Source: Paenibacillus doosanensis (lineage in GTDB: Bacteria; Bacillota; Bacilli; Paenibacillales; NBRC-103111). From it: a stretch of 64,000 nucleotides of DNA. The stretch lies in NCBI RefSeq assembly GCF_025060755.1, contig NZ_JANYUY010000008.1, forward strand, positions 1 to 64,000, written 5' to 3'. Numbering within the stretch: the first letter of the stretch is position 1; each line of letters starts with the position of its first letter. Under the pieces are notes generated by a model. It was not told the origin of the DNA. It saw only the letters and a list, made by a program, of their open reading frames with translations, and did not search any database. This document shows, in pieces, positions 42,487 through 52,148 of the stretch. The position numbers and the translations under genes are program-made.

Positions 42487-43272
42487 ATGTCGAAGACGGA
42501 AGCGATTATTTTTGATTTGGATAATACGTTATTGTGGGATGAAAGAAGTATTGACGAAGCCTTTGAGGCGGTCTGCCGGTCCGCTTCCGCGGAATCGGGA
42601 GTTGATGCCGTGAAGCTGGAGCAGGCGGTGCGGCTGGCGGCCGAGGAATTGTTTGCTTCCATGGAGATCTACGAATGGGCGCGTCAGATCGAGGTCACTT
42701 ATCTTGAAGCATTATGGGGCCGCTTCGAATCCGAGCTGCATCCCTCGCTTATAAAGCTGAAACGGCTTGCCCCGCTCTACCGGCAGGAGGCGTGGACTTG
42801 CGGGCTGCGGCGGGCCGGCGTCGACGATGCGGAGCTCGGACGCAAGCTAGGGGACCAATTCGCCGACGAACGGCGGAACCGTCCCCTTGTCTATGCGGAC
42901 ACCTTCGACGTTCTGAACCGGCTGCGCGGCCGGTATCGTCTGCTGCTGCTGACGAACGGCGCGCCGGACCTGCAGCAGGAGAAGGTGGACAGCATTCCCG
43001 GACTCGCTGGCTGCTTCGAGCACATCGTTATATCCGGGACGTTCGGCGCAGGCAAGCCCGATCCGGCCATCTTCAAGCATGCGATGGGGCTGCTGAAGCT
43101 TCCTGCGGAGCAATGCCTGATGGTCGGCGATAATCCGGATACGGATATTAAGGGTGCACTGGAGATCGGCATGCCCTGCGCCTGGATTAATCACAAGCGC
43201 AGGCCCGCATCATCCGGCCGCCGTCCCACGTATGAAATCGGAAGCTTGTCGGCGCTGCTGGACATCGTATAG
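42487..43272 (+). CDS. HAD-superfamily hydrolase
   Basis: A 261-residue phosphatase-like protein of the haloacid dehalogenase superfamily with a C1-type helical cap. Motif I is FDLDNTLLWD (nucleophile Asp in DLD), motif II is LLTNGAP, motif III Lys is in GKPDPAIF, and motif IV is VGDNPDTDI. It is close to the YsaA/YjjG-like group acting on small phosphorylated metabolites or nucleotides. GGGGAGAGG precedes the ATG. Monocistronic; the substrate is unknown. Confidence 0.9.
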   Translation: MSKTEAIIFDLDNTLLWDERSIDEAFEAVCRSASAESGVDAVKLEQAVRLAAEELFASMEIYEWARQIEVTYLEALWGRFESELHPSLIKLKRLAPLYRQEAWTCGLRRAGVDDAELGRKLGDQFADERRNRPLVYADTFDVLNRLRGRYRLLLLTNGAPDLQQEKVDSIPGLAGCFEHIVISGTFGAGKPDPAIFKHAMGLLKLPAEQCLMVGDNPDTDIKGALEIGMPCAWINHKRRPASSGRRPTYEIGSLSALLDIV

Positions 43273-43339
43273 CACAGGCGTCGGCTGCGATGACCTGTAG
43301 CGCAAGCAGAAAAAAGATCAACACGGTCGCCAAGCAGAG

Positions 43340-43388
43340 AAAAGGCCCGGCTAGGAAGCATGAAGTTCACGCTTCCCCCGGGCCTTTA
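43340..43388. terminator. Bidirectional terminator between HAD and DeoR genes
   Basis: AAAGGCCCGG and CCGGGCCTTT enclose a second stem GAAGC/GCTTC. On the minus strand it overlaps the DeoR stop codon and is followed by TTTTCTC. Confidence 0.75.
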
Positions 43389-44183
43389 CTGGCTTGCTAT
43401 CCATAATACGCCGTGCTGCTCCAGCGTTCCTGCCCAATCCTTCGGGCATGCCTGATCGGAAATGACGATATCCGCTTCTTCCAACGGTATGATCCGGGCA
43501 AACGCCTGAACGCCGATTTTGGACTGGTCGGCAAGTACGATCACTTCCCTGGCCGCATGAGCAAATTGTCTTGAAACGGCCGTTTCGTTCAAATCATAAT
43601 CGGTTACGCCGCCCGTTAAAGACAACCCTCCGACGGATAAGAACGCCTTGTTTACAAAAAACTGACCGAGCATCTGCTCGCACAGCGGTCCTGTCAATGA
43701 CTGCTGCTCCGCATGCAGCTGTCCGCCGAGCACGAATACCTTCCCGGTAAATCGCTGGCTGTTCAATGCCTCGGATAAATGCGAGGCGACCGGCAGCGAA
43801 TTGGTAAGAATCGTCAAGTTACGCTTGCCTTGAATCGATGCGGCAAGCTCCATCATCGTCGTACCGACATCGAGCGCGATCGTATCGCCATCCTCGATCA
43901 GCTCGGCCGCGCGCCGTCCGATCTTCCGCTTGGCGTCGACAAACAGCTGGGTACGCTGCTGAAAGGGCGGCTCGCCATGCTCATGGCCGGAGCGGACCGC
44001 CCCGCCGTATACGCGCTGCAGCTTGCCTTCCGCTTCCAGCGCATCGAGATCGCGGCGGATCGTTTCCGTGGAAACGCCGAGCTGCTCGGCCATCGGAATC
44101 ACCTTCACCTTGCCGTCGCGAAACAATGCCTGCAAAATCAATTCTTTTCGTTCCTGGGCTAAAAGCGACAATGCGAACACCAC
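43386..44183 (-). CDS. DeoR-family transcriptional regulator
   Basis: A 265-residue repressor of the DeoR/GlpR type. The N-terminal HTH (residues about 23-45, PMAEQLGVSTETIRRDLDAL) is followed by RVYGGAV and the C-terminal sensor domain with DGDTIALDVGTTMMELA, the sugar-phosphate-binding loop. It probably senses a phosphorylated sugar. The start is uncertain: the GTG at 44183 has little in front of it, while a TTG at 44171 lies 5 bases after GGTGGTG. There is no sugar operon next to it, so the target is unknown. Confidence 0.9.
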   Translation of the reverse strand: MVFALSLLAQERKELILQALFRDGKVKVIPMAEQLGVSTETIRRDLDALEAEGKLQRVYGGAVRSGHEHGEPPFQQRTQLFVDAKRKIGRRAAELIEDGDTIALDVGTTMMELAASIQGKRNLTILTNSLPVASHLSEALNSQRFTGKVFVLGGQLHAEQQSLTGPLCEQMLGQFFVNKAFLSVGGLSLTGGVTDYDLNETAVSRQFAHAAREVIVLADQSKIGVQAFARIIPLEEADIVISDQACPKDWAGTLEQHGVLWIASQ

Positions 44184-44243
44184 CGTTACCGTATCATAGT
44201 GACAAAACTGCCCCTTTAGTATAGAGCGAAGCCGCGAAGAAAT

Positions 44244-44771
44244 TCAACCCTCGGCCGCCGAACGGCTTTTGGCATACAGGCAGGTCATGATGCCGCGATT
44301 TCTCGGGTTCGAGAACTCCTTCTCCTTGATCATGCCCAGCTTCTCGGCGACCCTGCTCGAAGCCGTATGCTCCACCGGCATATTGGCGCATATTCTCTCC
44401 AATCCGAGACGGGCAAATCCGTACTCCATGCAGGCTGACGCCGCCTCGAAGCCGTATCCTCGGCGCCAGTGCGGATGATGAATAATATAACCGAGGTCGA
44501 TCTCTTCGCGTCCGCCGATCGATGCCCGCATCAGGCCGCAATCGCCGACGCTTCCGCCCGTCGACTTATCGACGACCAGCCACCGGCCGAAGCCGTTCTC
44601 CCGGCAGCTGTCCATACTTCTTCGCACCCATCCGGCCGCCTGCTCCCGATCCAGCGGCTGCGGCCAAAAGCTCATCGTGACCGGGTCCGACAGCAGCCGA
44701 TACGCCTCCTCCTGATCGCCCTCCTCATACTCCCGCAGGAGAAGTCTATCCGTTTGCAAAATGATAGTCAT
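44244..44771 (-). CDS. GNAT-family N-acetyltransferase
   Basis: A 175-residue acetyltransferase of the RimJ/RimL-like branch. TDRLLLREYEEGDQEEAYRLLSDP is the usual start, and the acetyl-CoA loop is HPHWRRGYGFEAASACMEYGF. The end has the family ERICANMPVEHTASSRVAEKLGM. GAAGGAGATT lies 9 bases before the ATG. It starts 9 bases after the preceding gene, another GNAT protein, with which it shares a transcript. The substrate (protein N-terminus or small molecule) is unknown. Confidence 0.9.
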   Translation of the reverse strand: MTIILQTDRLLLREYEEGDQEEAYRLLSDPVTMSFWPQPLDREQAAGWVRRSMDSCRENGFGRWLVVDKSTGGSVGDCGLMRASIGGREEIDLGYIIHHPHWRRGYGFEAASACMEYGFARLGLERICANMPVEHTASSRVAEKLGMIKEKEFSNPRNRGIMTCLYAKSRSAAEG

Positions 44772-44780
44772 ATTTCGTAT

Positions 44781-45371
44781 TCAATCTCCTTCCGGTGAAA
44801 ACTCCACGCCCCGGACCTTCGCAAAAACCATCGTATCCCTTAACGAGCCGTCCACGGCACGCGCGTCGTTACGGAGAATGCCTTCCAGCGTAAAGCCCAG
44901 CCGCTCGGCCACTCGCGCGCTTCGCGTATTGCGTGAGTCGCAGCGGATTTCCACGCGGCTCGCCTGCAGCTCTCGAACGGCGAAATTCGTAATCGCCTCC
45001 GCCGCTTCGGTTATAAACCCTTGTCCTTCACAGGATGTGCGCACCCAATAGCCGATCTCGAACTTTCGCGAGTCCCAGTCGATCCTGTGAAGGCCGCTGC
45101 AGCCGACGAGCATGCCGGTTTCCTTGGATAAGAGCTGAAGCCTCATATCTTTGCGTTCCAGAAACTGAATCCGGGCCCGCCGTATATCGGCTTCCGATTC
45201 TTCCACGGCAGGAAGCGCCTGGGCCCACGGCATCCACAGCTGCAATCGATCGATGCTCTCGGCTACGGCCTCATTCACCTTGGCCCCATCTCCCCACAGC
45301 GGTGCGCGTATTAACAAACGGCGGCTTTCGAAGCTTTCCGGCAAGTCCAGCATAAGCGGATTGACAGCCAT
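44781..45371 (-). CDS. GNAT-family N-acetyltransferase
   Basis: A 196-residue acetyltransferase, RimJ/RimL type. ESRRLLIRAPLWGDGAKVNEAV opens the fold, KFEIGYWVRTSCEGQGFITEAAEAI is the CoA-binding region, and RVEIRCDSRNTRSARVAERLGF closes it. I start at the ATG at 45371, 6 bases after GGGGAGG; the frame is open further upstream but without a site. It is the first gene of a pair of diverged GNAT paralogues. The region upstream is gene-free and repeat-rich. Confidence 0.9.
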   Translation of the reverse strand: MAVNPLMLDLPESFESRRLLIRAPLWGDGAKVNEAVAESIDRLQLWMPWAQALPAVEESEADIRRARIQFLERKDMRLQLLSKETGMLVGCSGLHRIDWDSRKFEIGYWVRTSCEGQGFITEAAEAITNFAVRELQASRVEIRCDSRNTRSARVAERLGFTLEGILRNDARAVDGSLRDTMVFAKVRGVEFSPEGD

Positions 45372-46117
45372 ACCCATCCTCCCCGTTTCCCAGAAAATAG
45401 TTTCCAATCAACATACCATAGAGGGCGCCTTTTTTTCAAGATCAATGAATAGAAGCAGGACTGCTCCTCCCAGCATTTTTCTAAGGAACGTGTAATCGCT
45501 CGAACGGCCTGGGAGGGAGCTGCAGGAGGCGCAGCCTTCGGAACCGAGCGTCGAATCGTTTCTAAGTCTAACGGACACCAGGGAGCTAAATTCGTCAAAA
45601 ACAGACATTTTGGAAACGTAACGGTCAGCAGCGCGCTTATATAGCTCCGAATGGCTTTCTAAGGCGGCTTTGCCAACAAATAGCTGCAGCTGTGTCCGTT
45701 AGAATTCCAAAGCGGACGATATGGTTTATATAACGGCCGCTGTGTCCGTTGCTTCCGATCGCTGCTGAAATCGGGGACAAAGGCGACCGCTAACGCTTTT
45801 CCAGATTCAAATGGCCCCATAGACCACGCAGAAAGTATATAGATGCAAAATGACAATAACGAAGCGGCATTAGCGGCAAAATAGGCAGTCATTATTCGTT
45901 CGCTATGCACAGAAGCACCTCCATAGGACGGATTCTTAAGAGCATGATCAAAAACGCTCTGCGGCGCAGGCGAAAGCACTGCTATCGCCGCTTCGTTCGC
46001 TTCTCCATCGGGCTTCCGGCAAAACGAAAAAACGCCGCTATGCTCCGAGTCAGCCTGCGGCCCTCGGTTCATAACGGCGGTACGTTCGTAAACTATATAT
46101 ACGGTTGACCCGCGGTT
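45372..46117. other. Repeat-rich region without a credible gene
   Basis: Copies of GTGTCCGTT occur at 45692-45700 and 45742-45750, with an inverted copy AACGGACAC at 45570-45578. GCTTCCGATCGCTG at 45751-45764 is shared with 24423-24436 and nearly with 61861. A 137-codon minus-strand frame at 45659-46072 has no ribosome binding site and includes these repeats, so I reject it. The stretch looks like degenerate intergenic repeat elements. Confidence 0.5.
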
Positions 46118-47803
46118 CTAGTCGTTCCCGGTTTCTTTGCCTTTCAGCAAGCGCGGGGCTACTTTGCCGATGATCCGCTGAAGCGGCCGCGGCATATGCC
46201 GCGAATCGGACAAGCCGACGGTACGGGTAGCAAACAGCAGCAGCGGGTAAGCGGCACCGACGACCGCGCAGACGATTACCGTCTGCAGGAATGCGTCCCA
46301 GCGCGCCGCGCCGAACGGCGTCGCATAGGCTTGCGCGAGCGCGTCGAGTGCCGCTCCGACGATGACGATCACGACCGTCGTCGCCGTCAGGCCGAGCCAG
46401 CGGCGGCGGCTCAGCACGCGGAAGCTCACTTCCAAACGCAGCACCCGCAGGTTCAACCAGGTCATGACGATGAAGCAGAGGCAGGTGGCGGCAATAATGC
46501 CGTAAATGCCGAGCCACGGCGCCAGCGCAAAGCTGGCGATCAGCTTCGCGGCGATGCCTGCCACGACATGCAGCACCAGGGCGCGCATCTTGCCCATGCC
46601 CATCAATACCGCGCCTGAGGTTTGCATGACAATCTGGAAGATCGCGCTGACTGTCAGCACAATAATAATCGGCGCGGCGTAAGCGTCAACGATCGCCGAT
46701 CCCTTCGGATTGCCGAAGATGAAGCTGTTGATCGGCCCGGCGGCGAGGCAGATGAGCAGCACCATCGGCAGGCCGGACAAGATCGAGAGCTGCAGCACTT
46801 TGCCGGTTTGATCGGACACCTGCTGCATATCCTTTTGCGAATACGCGGACGAAATGATCGGAACGACCGATTGGCTGAGCGCCACGGCCAAAATGATCGG
46901 AATGCCGGCGAGCGACTGGGCGCGGCCGACCAGAATGCCGAGAATTTCCCTCGCGCTCTCCTCTCCGACCTGATCCTTCAGCAGCAGCGTCACAATCGAA
47001 GAGTCGATCGTATAGATCAGCGTCACGGTCATGGAGAAAATAACGATCGGAATCGAAATTTGAAACAGCTGCCCGTAAATTTTTTTGAACGGCAGCGTGC
47101 TGTGCGACGCGCCCTCCCGGCCGTTATCGGCGGCCGAAGCCGCCCCGGAGGCCAGTTCCGCCCTATCCGACCGGCGCAGCTTCAGCGCATAATAAGCCAT
47201 CACCGCGGCGGCCGCGACGCTGCCGATAACTCCGCCGAAGGACGCTCCGGCGACGGCCCATTCCATGCTGTGGCCGAGCAGCGCGTAGGCGAGAACGACC
47301 GAGGTGACGACGCGGAAAATTTGCTCGATAATTTGCGACAAGCCGTTCGGCATCATCATCCGCCGCCCCTGGAAGTAACCGCGCATAATCGCAATGAGCG
47401 GGAATAAGAGCAGCGCTGGCGCCAGCGCGCGAATCGGCAGCGTCGCCTGCGGATTAATAATGCTGTCCGCATAATACGGCGCAACGATATACAGGAACAG
47501 CGTCATGACGACGCCCGCTCCCGCGGCGAACAGCAGCGCCGCCTTATAGATGCGGCTCGCCTCCGCATGAAGCCCGAGCGCAGTCCGCTCGGAGATCATT
47601 TTGCTCAGCGCGCTCGGAATGCCCGCCGTCGCTACGACCAGCAGCATCGAGTACAAATTGAAGGCGATACCGTAGGCGGCCATGCCGATCTCGCCGAGCA
47701 GAAAAACAAGCGGAATCCGCTGCACGACGCCTAAAGCCCGTGCAACGAGCGCCGCCAACGTCAAAATCAGCGTACCTTTTACCAGCGAATCCTTAGCCAA
47801 CAC
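46118..47803 (-). CDS. MOP-family polysaccharide/lipid flippase (SpoVB/YtgP-like)
   Basis: A 561-residue membrane protein with 14 hydrophobic helices, of the MVF/PST branch of the MOP exporter superfamily that includes SpoVB, MurJ and YtgP. The N-terminal KDSLVKGTLILTLAALVARALGVVQRIPLVF is characteristic of the SpoVB/YtgP group, and GYFQGRRMMMPNGLSQIIEQIFRV is a conserved loop. It probably flips lipid-linked cell-wall or spore-cortex precursors. Last gene of a run asnB-HAD-DUF456-flippase on the minus strand. The C-terminus is basic (RLLKGKETGND). Confidence 0.88.
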   Translation of the reverse strand: MLAKDSLVKGTLILTLAALVARALGVVQRIPLVFLLGEIGMAAYGIAFNLYSMLLVVATAGIPSALSKMISERTALGLHAEASRIYKAALLFAAGAGVVMTLFLYIVAPYYADSIINPQATLPIRALAPALLLFPLIAIMRGYFQGRRMMMPNGLSQIIEQIFRVVTSVVLAYALLGHSMEWAVAGASFGGVIGSVAAAAVMAYYALKLRRSDRAELASGAASAADNGREGASHSTLPFKKIYGQLFQISIPIVIFSMTVTLIYTIDSSIVTLLLKDQVGEESAREILGILVGRAQSLAGIPIILAVALSQSVVPIISSAYSQKDMQQVSDQTGKVLQLSILSGLPMVLLICLAAGPINSFIFGNPKGSAIVDAYAAPIIIVLTVSAIFQIVMQTSGAVLMGMGKMRALVLHVVAGIAAKLIASFALAPWLGIYGIIAATCLCFIVMTWLNLRVLRLEVSFRVLSRRRWLGLTATTVVIVIVGAALDALAQAYATPFGAARWDAFLQTVIVCAVVGAAYPLLLFATRTVGLSDSRHMPRPLQRIIGKVAPRLLKGKETGND

Positions 47804-47904
47804 GTTCCCTCTTCCCGATTAAAGAACTGACGGAATGCACCGCGGCGCACGGCTCGCGCCATCGCGCCGCGGCTCCCCTTCTTGAAACATAGAATCCGGA
47901 GCCG

Positions 47905-48390
47905 CTAAAACCGCATCACCCAAATGATAAACAAAACAATCATCAGAAGCTGTAAAATCACTTTGACGACGAGGCCCGAGAAGAAGCCGACCAACGCTCC
48001 GACTCCCGCCCGCACGGCCTGTCTCCACTCCGTTCCGACGATCATCTCCCCGATGACCGCGCCAAGAAACGGACCGATCAGCAGCCCCGCGACAGGAATG
48101 ACGAACGGGCCGAGCAGAAGGCCGACCGTGCTCCCGATGACCGACGCCCGGGTGCCTCCGAATTTTTTCACGCCGAGCGCGCTGACCAAATAATCGGCGA
48201 CCATCAGCACGATGACGATCGTCGTCTGGATCAGCCAAAACCAGAAGCCGAACGGCTCCCAATCGACCATCCAGCCGTAGACGAAGAAGGCCGCGTAAAT
48301 CGCCAGCGCCCCGGGCAGCACCGGATAGACGGCGCCGGCCATCCCGACGGCGAACAAAGCGACGACAATGATCCATGCGGCTATAACCAT
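47905..48390 (-). CDS. DUF456 family membrane protein
   Basis: A 161-residue membrane protein with four or five hydrophobic segments and glycine zippers (GSTVGLLLGPFVIPVAGLLIGPFLGAVIGEM), the mark of DUF456 proteins. The function is not established. It lies 37 bases after the HAD gene and 101 bases before the flippase, probably in the same transcript. Confidence 0.88.
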   Translation of the reverse strand: MVIAAWIIVVALFAVGMAGAVYPVLPGALAIYAAFFVYGWMVDWEPFGFWFWLIQTTIVIVLMVADYLVSALGVKKFGGTRASVIGSTVGLLLGPFVIPVAGLLIGPFLGAVIGEMIVGTEWRQAVRAGVGALVGFFSGLVVKVILQLLMIVLFIIWVMRF

Positions 48391-48427
48391 AAGACGCCAC
48401 CCCGCTTATTCACTCGTATCCCGCCTA

Positions 48428-49165
48428 TCAGCGCAATACGTATTGCTCGATGATTTTGGCCACGCCATGCTCCTCGTTCGTCGCCGTGACGACATCCGCC
48501 AATTCCTTGACCTCATCCTGGGCATTGCCCATAGCGACGCCGAGACCGGCTTCGCGGATCATCGTCACGTCGTTCAAGCTATCGCCCATAGCGATGACCT
48601 GGGACATCTCGATGCCGAGCAGCTCGCATACTTGCTTCAATCCGCTCGCTTTGCTGACCCCTTTCGGATTCAGCTCGATATTGCACGGATGAGAGTTGGT
48701 AACTTCCAGCATATCCCAAGATATAAGCTGCTCGCGAATCGCGCGCAGACTGGCCTCATCTTCGTAGTAATAACCGAATTTGAGCCACTGCTCCGAGTCG
48801 ATCTTCGGAACCCACTTTTCCTTATTGTAAATGCCGCTGACGGCATAAGCCCAATACCAAGTATCATACTCCAGCGCCAGCGACAGCATCTTCTCCACCA
48901 GATCCGGCTCCACGAACGTCCTGCTGTGCAGCTGTCCCGGAGCCGTCCATACCTCGCTGCCGTTAACCGATACGATCGGAGACTTAAGACCCAGCTCCTC
49001 TACGTAAGGAAGCACGTTTTGAATGCCCCGGCCCGTGGAGAACATCACCGTCACTCCGGCGGCGGCCGCCGCTTCCACGGCTTTGCGGTTCTCGGCCGAT
49101 ATTGTTTTATCCTCCGTCAAAAAAGTTCCGTCCATATCCAAAGCGATCAGCTTGTAATTCGCCAT
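48428..49165 (-). CDS. Cof-type HAD hydrolase
   Basis: A 245-residue phosphatase of the Cof/YwpJ group, HAD class IIB with a C2 cap. Motif I is LDMDGTFL, motif II is FSTGR, motif III Lys is in KGVSKASGL, and motif IV is AMGDSLNDVTMI. It would dephosphorylate sugar phosphates or flavin phosphates; the substrate is unknown. It begins 13 bases after asnB and is likely co-transcribed. Confidence 0.92.
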   Translation of the reverse strand: MANYKLIALDMDGTFLTEDKTISAENRKAVEAAAAAGVTVMFSTGRGIQNVLPYVEELGLKSPIVSVNGSEVWTAPGQLHSRTFVEPDLVEKMLSLALEYDTWYWAYAVSGIYNKEKWVPKIDSEQWLKFGYYYEDEASLRAIREQLISWDMLEVTNSHPCNIELNPKGVSKASGLKQVCELLGIEMSQVIAMGDSLNDVTMIREAGLGVAMGNAQDEVKELADVVTATNEEHGVAKIIEQYVLR

Positions 49166-49178
49166 GCCGTTCCTCCTC

Positions 49179-51056
49179 CTAGAGAGCTTGCGCCAGCGAC
49201 GGCCTCGGCAGCTCTTCCATATAGGTTACATGCCATAGTGCGAACATGTACACGGTCCACAGTCTGCGGGCGTAATCGCCTTGACCGTTTTGATGCCTCG
49301 CCAGCATTTGACGGACCGTGTCCAAATTGATGTAGTCCTCGATGCCGCTGGCGGCGATCTGCTCCATCATCACCTTGCCCTGGTTCCCTTTCACCCAATC
49401 GCGCACAGGAACCGGGAAGCCGAGCTTCGGCCGATTCAGGATGAAGTCGGGAATGAGCCCCTCCATCGCTTTGCGGAAAATATACTTGGTCGTCCCTTCG
49501 GCGATCCGGTAACGCGCCGGAATTTTCCGGGCGATCTCGTACAGCTCCACATCGAGAAACGGTACGCGCAGCTCCAGGGAATGCGCCATCGTCATTTTGT
49601 CCGCCTTCATTAGAATGTCGCCGGGCAGCCACAGATTCATATCGATGTACTGCATCCGCGTGACAGGGTCGAGATGACGGGTCTTATCGTAAAATTGCTT
49701 GGCGATTTGCAGCGGATTTTTGTAGCTGCTCAGCATCTCTTTGTCGATGCGGACCAATTCCGCTTTCATGTCCTCGCTGAAAATTTTGGCGTTGCCGATA
49801 AACCGCTCCTCCAGCGGGGTCGTTCCGCGCAGCACGTAGTTCCTGCCCTTCAGACCGGCGGGCATAAGGCGCGCCACCGCATGCATCAGCCGCTTCAGCG
49901 CGTGGGGCAGCCGTTCGATCGGCTGCAGCGCCAGCGGCTCGCGGTAAATGCGATAGCCGCCGAACAGCTCGTCGGCGCCCTCGCCGGAGAGCACCACCGT
50001 CACCTGCTCGCGGGCGAGCTGGGCGACATGATAGAGCGCGATGGCCGACGGGTCGGCTACAGGCTCGTCCTGATGCCATACCGCCTTCGGCAGCGCGGCG
50101 AAGAAATCGTTCTGCGTGATAATCCGGGCAGAATGCTCCGTATCGAGCGCCGACGCCGTCTGGCGGGCGATCTCGGTCTCGTTGTTCGGGCCTTCGAATC
50201 CGACGGAGAACGTGCGGATCGGCTCGATCGAACGCATATGGGCGGCGATGGCCGTGGAATCGATCCCGCTCGACAGGAAACAGCCCCGCTCCACGTCGCT
50301 CTGCATATGATGGATGACCGAGTCCTTCAACCCTTCGCGAATCTGCTCGACATAGTCTTCGAACGGACGCTCCTCCGGCTCGAACATCGGGTCCCAATAC
50401 CTGCGAATCGTCATATCGCCGTCGTAGGATACCGTTACCGAGTGGCCCGGCGGCAGCTTGTGAATCCCCCGGAACATCGTATCCGGTTCAGGCACGTACT
50501 GAAACGTCAAGTAGTTCAGCAGGCTTTCCGTATGTATCGTGCGGTCCATTCCGTCGGCGGCCAGCAGGCTCTTAATTTCCGATCCGAACAAAAACCGTTT
50601 GCGGTCCTTAAAATAATAGAACGGCTTGATCCCGAACTGGTCGCGCGCGCCGAACAGCAGCTTCTTGCGGCGATCCCAAATGACGAACCCGAACATTCCG
50701 CGCAGCTGCTTGACGCAATCCTCGCCGTATTCCTCGTACATATGGACGATGACCTCGGTATCGGAGTGAGTTTTGAACTGATGGCCTCTCTCCTGCAGCG
50801 TGCTGCGCAAATATTTGTAGTTGTAAATTTCTCCGTTGAACACGATCCACACGGTATCGTCCTCATTGGACATAGGCTGATGCCCTTCCTGAATATCGAT
50901 GATGGACAGCCTGCGGAATCCGAGGCCGATCCGGTTCTCCGACCAGAATCCGACGTCGTTCGGCCCCCGATGGATGATGACATCCGTCATCGCCTTCAGC
51001 ATCGCCTGCGACGGCTCTCTATCTTCAAAATACATTGCTCCGGTAATCCCGCACAT
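49179..51056 (-). CDS. asnB: Asparagine synthase (glutamine-hydrolysing)
   Basis: A 625-residue enzyme that makes asparagine from aspartate, ATP and glutamine. The N-terminal glutaminase domain starts with the nucleophile Cys2 (MCGITGA), followed by RGPND and FNGEIYNYKYLR. The synthetase domain has the PP-loop LSSGIDSTAIA (near 260) and SGEGADELFGGY. The length and architecture resemble B. subtilis AsnO, the paralogue used in sporulation, as well as AsnB; context does not decide. GGAGGAAG lies before the ATG. First gene of a four-gene run. Confidence 0.95.
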   Translation of the reverse strand: MCGITGAMYFEDREPSQAMLKAMTDVIIHRGPNDVGFWSENRIGLGFRRLSIIDIQEGHQPMSNEDDTVWIVFNGEIYNYKYLRSTLQERGHQFKTHSDTEVIVHMYEEYGEDCVKQLRGMFGFVIWDRRKKLLFGARDQFGIKPFYYFKDRKRFLFGSEIKSLLAADGMDRTIHTESLLNYLTFQYVPEPDTMFRGIHKLPPGHSVTVSYDGDMTIRRYWDPMFEPEERPFEDYVEQIREGLKDSVIHHMQSDVERGCFLSSGIDSTAIAAHMRSIEPIRTFSVGFEGPNNETEIARQTASALDTEHSARIITQNDFFAALPKAVWHQDEPVADPSAIALYHVAQLAREQVTVVLSGEGADELFGGYRIYREPLALQPIERLPHALKRLMHAVARLMPAGLKGRNYVLRGTTPLEERFIGNAKIFSEDMKAELVRIDKEMLSSYKNPLQIAKQFYDKTRHLDPVTRMQYIDMNLWLPGDILMKADKMTMAHSLELRVPFLDVELYEIARKIPARYRIAEGTTKYIFRKAMEGLIPDFILNRPKLGFPVPVRDWVKGNQGKVMMEQIAASGIEDYINLDTVRQMLARHQNGQGDYARRLWTVYMFALWHVTYMEELPRPSLAQAL

Positions 51057-51189
51057 CGTATTGCTTCCTCCTCAAACGTCCCTTACAGCAACGGTTAAAT
51101 CATTCGATAGTCTAGTATACCATATTCGCGGCGGATTCAGGAAATAGAATGGTATGACCGGGGAATTGGGATTTTTTACCGAAACGGAT

Positions 51190-51247
51190 CAAAAAAGCCG
51201 CAACCCGAAGGTTACGGCCAGATCGGTTCCCGACGCTGATGCGGCTG
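51190..51247 (-). terminator. Terminator of the HAD gene at 51319-52071
   Basis: On the minus strand AGCCGCA and TGCGGCT are 37 bases apart, with smaller hairpins between, followed by TTTTTTG. Confidence 0.65.
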
Positions 51248-51318
51248 TCGGACTTTGAAACATCTCGCGCTTGCGTGAAGGCTTCTCACATTGTTACCCT
51301 GCTCGATTCCGCCTTGAA

Positions 51319-52071
51319 TTAACTTGGCAAAGACGCCATCTCGCCGATTTTCCGGATAACCGCTTCCTCATCGCCGGCCACACTCTCCGTTGCCATTCTC
51401 CTAAGCTCCGCATGCTCTCCGACGCAAACCGAACGGCTTGCAACCCTGAACATGGGAACATCGTTCGCATCGTTTCCGAATGCAATGAACGTACGGGGAC
51501 TAAGGCCAAGCGCCTGCAAGCCTGTCCATTTATCGATTCCCGCCGGACTGAGATCAATGATATTTTCCGTTCCGTGCATATACATCATCACCGGCAGCTT
51601 CTCCAGCTCCCCAAGCAACTGCCGATGGTTTCGGCTGCGCAATACAACTACTTTTACAATATCCCCCAATTCCTCTATCGGGACGTTGCGGGCGCTGCCT
51701 TCCGGGTCGAGATTGCTTCGAATCGGGTGCTGCGGATCGCCGGAATAGCAGTAGTCCCAGAACCCGTCAATTAAATAATCCGCTTCGAACTGCTGTAATA
51801 AACTCATAATCGGCTGCGCTACGGACGGTTCCAGCCGATAAACGCAAACTTGACGCCCCTCGCGGTAAACGAACCCGCCGTTTCCCCCCACCATCGGAAA
51901 CCGGCGCATATGGGCAGGCAAAACTGGCAGCAGATCGCGGATCGGTCTGGCCGAAGCAAAGATGATTTCATGCCCCTCGTTCACGAGCTCGTCCAACGCA
52001 TGCACCATATTCTCGCTTAACGGCTTGCCCCGAAAACAAATCGTTCCATCCAAATCGAAAACGAATTTCAT
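51319..52071 (-). CDS. HAD-superfamily hydrolase (Cof-like)
   Basis: A 250-residue HAD class IIB phosphatase. Motif I is FDLDGTICF, motif II is FASARPI, and motif IV is AFGNDANDVPMF. The cap between residues about 85 and 180 (LIDGFWDYCYSGDPQHP) is Cof-like. It has 250 residues and a start consistent with GGGAAATG. It is divergent from the Crp/Fnr gene. The substrate is unknown; no operon partners. Confidence 0.9.
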   Translation of the reverse strand: MKFVFDLDGTICFRGKPLSENMVHALDELVNEGHEIIFASARPIRDLLPVLPAHMRRFPMVGGNGGFVYREGRQVCVYRLEPSVAQPIMSLLQQFEADYLIDGFWDYCYSGDPQHPIRSNLDPEGSARNVPIEELGDIVKVVVLRSRNHRQLLGELEKLPVMMYMHGTENIIDLSPAGIDKWTGLQALGLSPRTFIAFGNDANDVPMFRVASRSVCVGEHAELRRMATESVAGDEEAVIRKIGEMASLPS

Positions 52072-52148
52072 CTCATTTCCCCCTTTTTTTCAATCATATC
52101 AAGTTCATATATAATGAAAAGGACCGATGTCCAAAAGAGGTGAATTTG

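Noticed and set aside
42156-42662. 168-codon minus-strand frame across the AT-rich gap before the HAD gene
   Set aside because: Spans the ends of two real genes and low-complexity DNA between them.
45659-46072. 137-codon minus-strand frame in the repeat-rich desert
   Set aside because: No ribosome binding site, unnatural composition, and it contains interspersed repeats.
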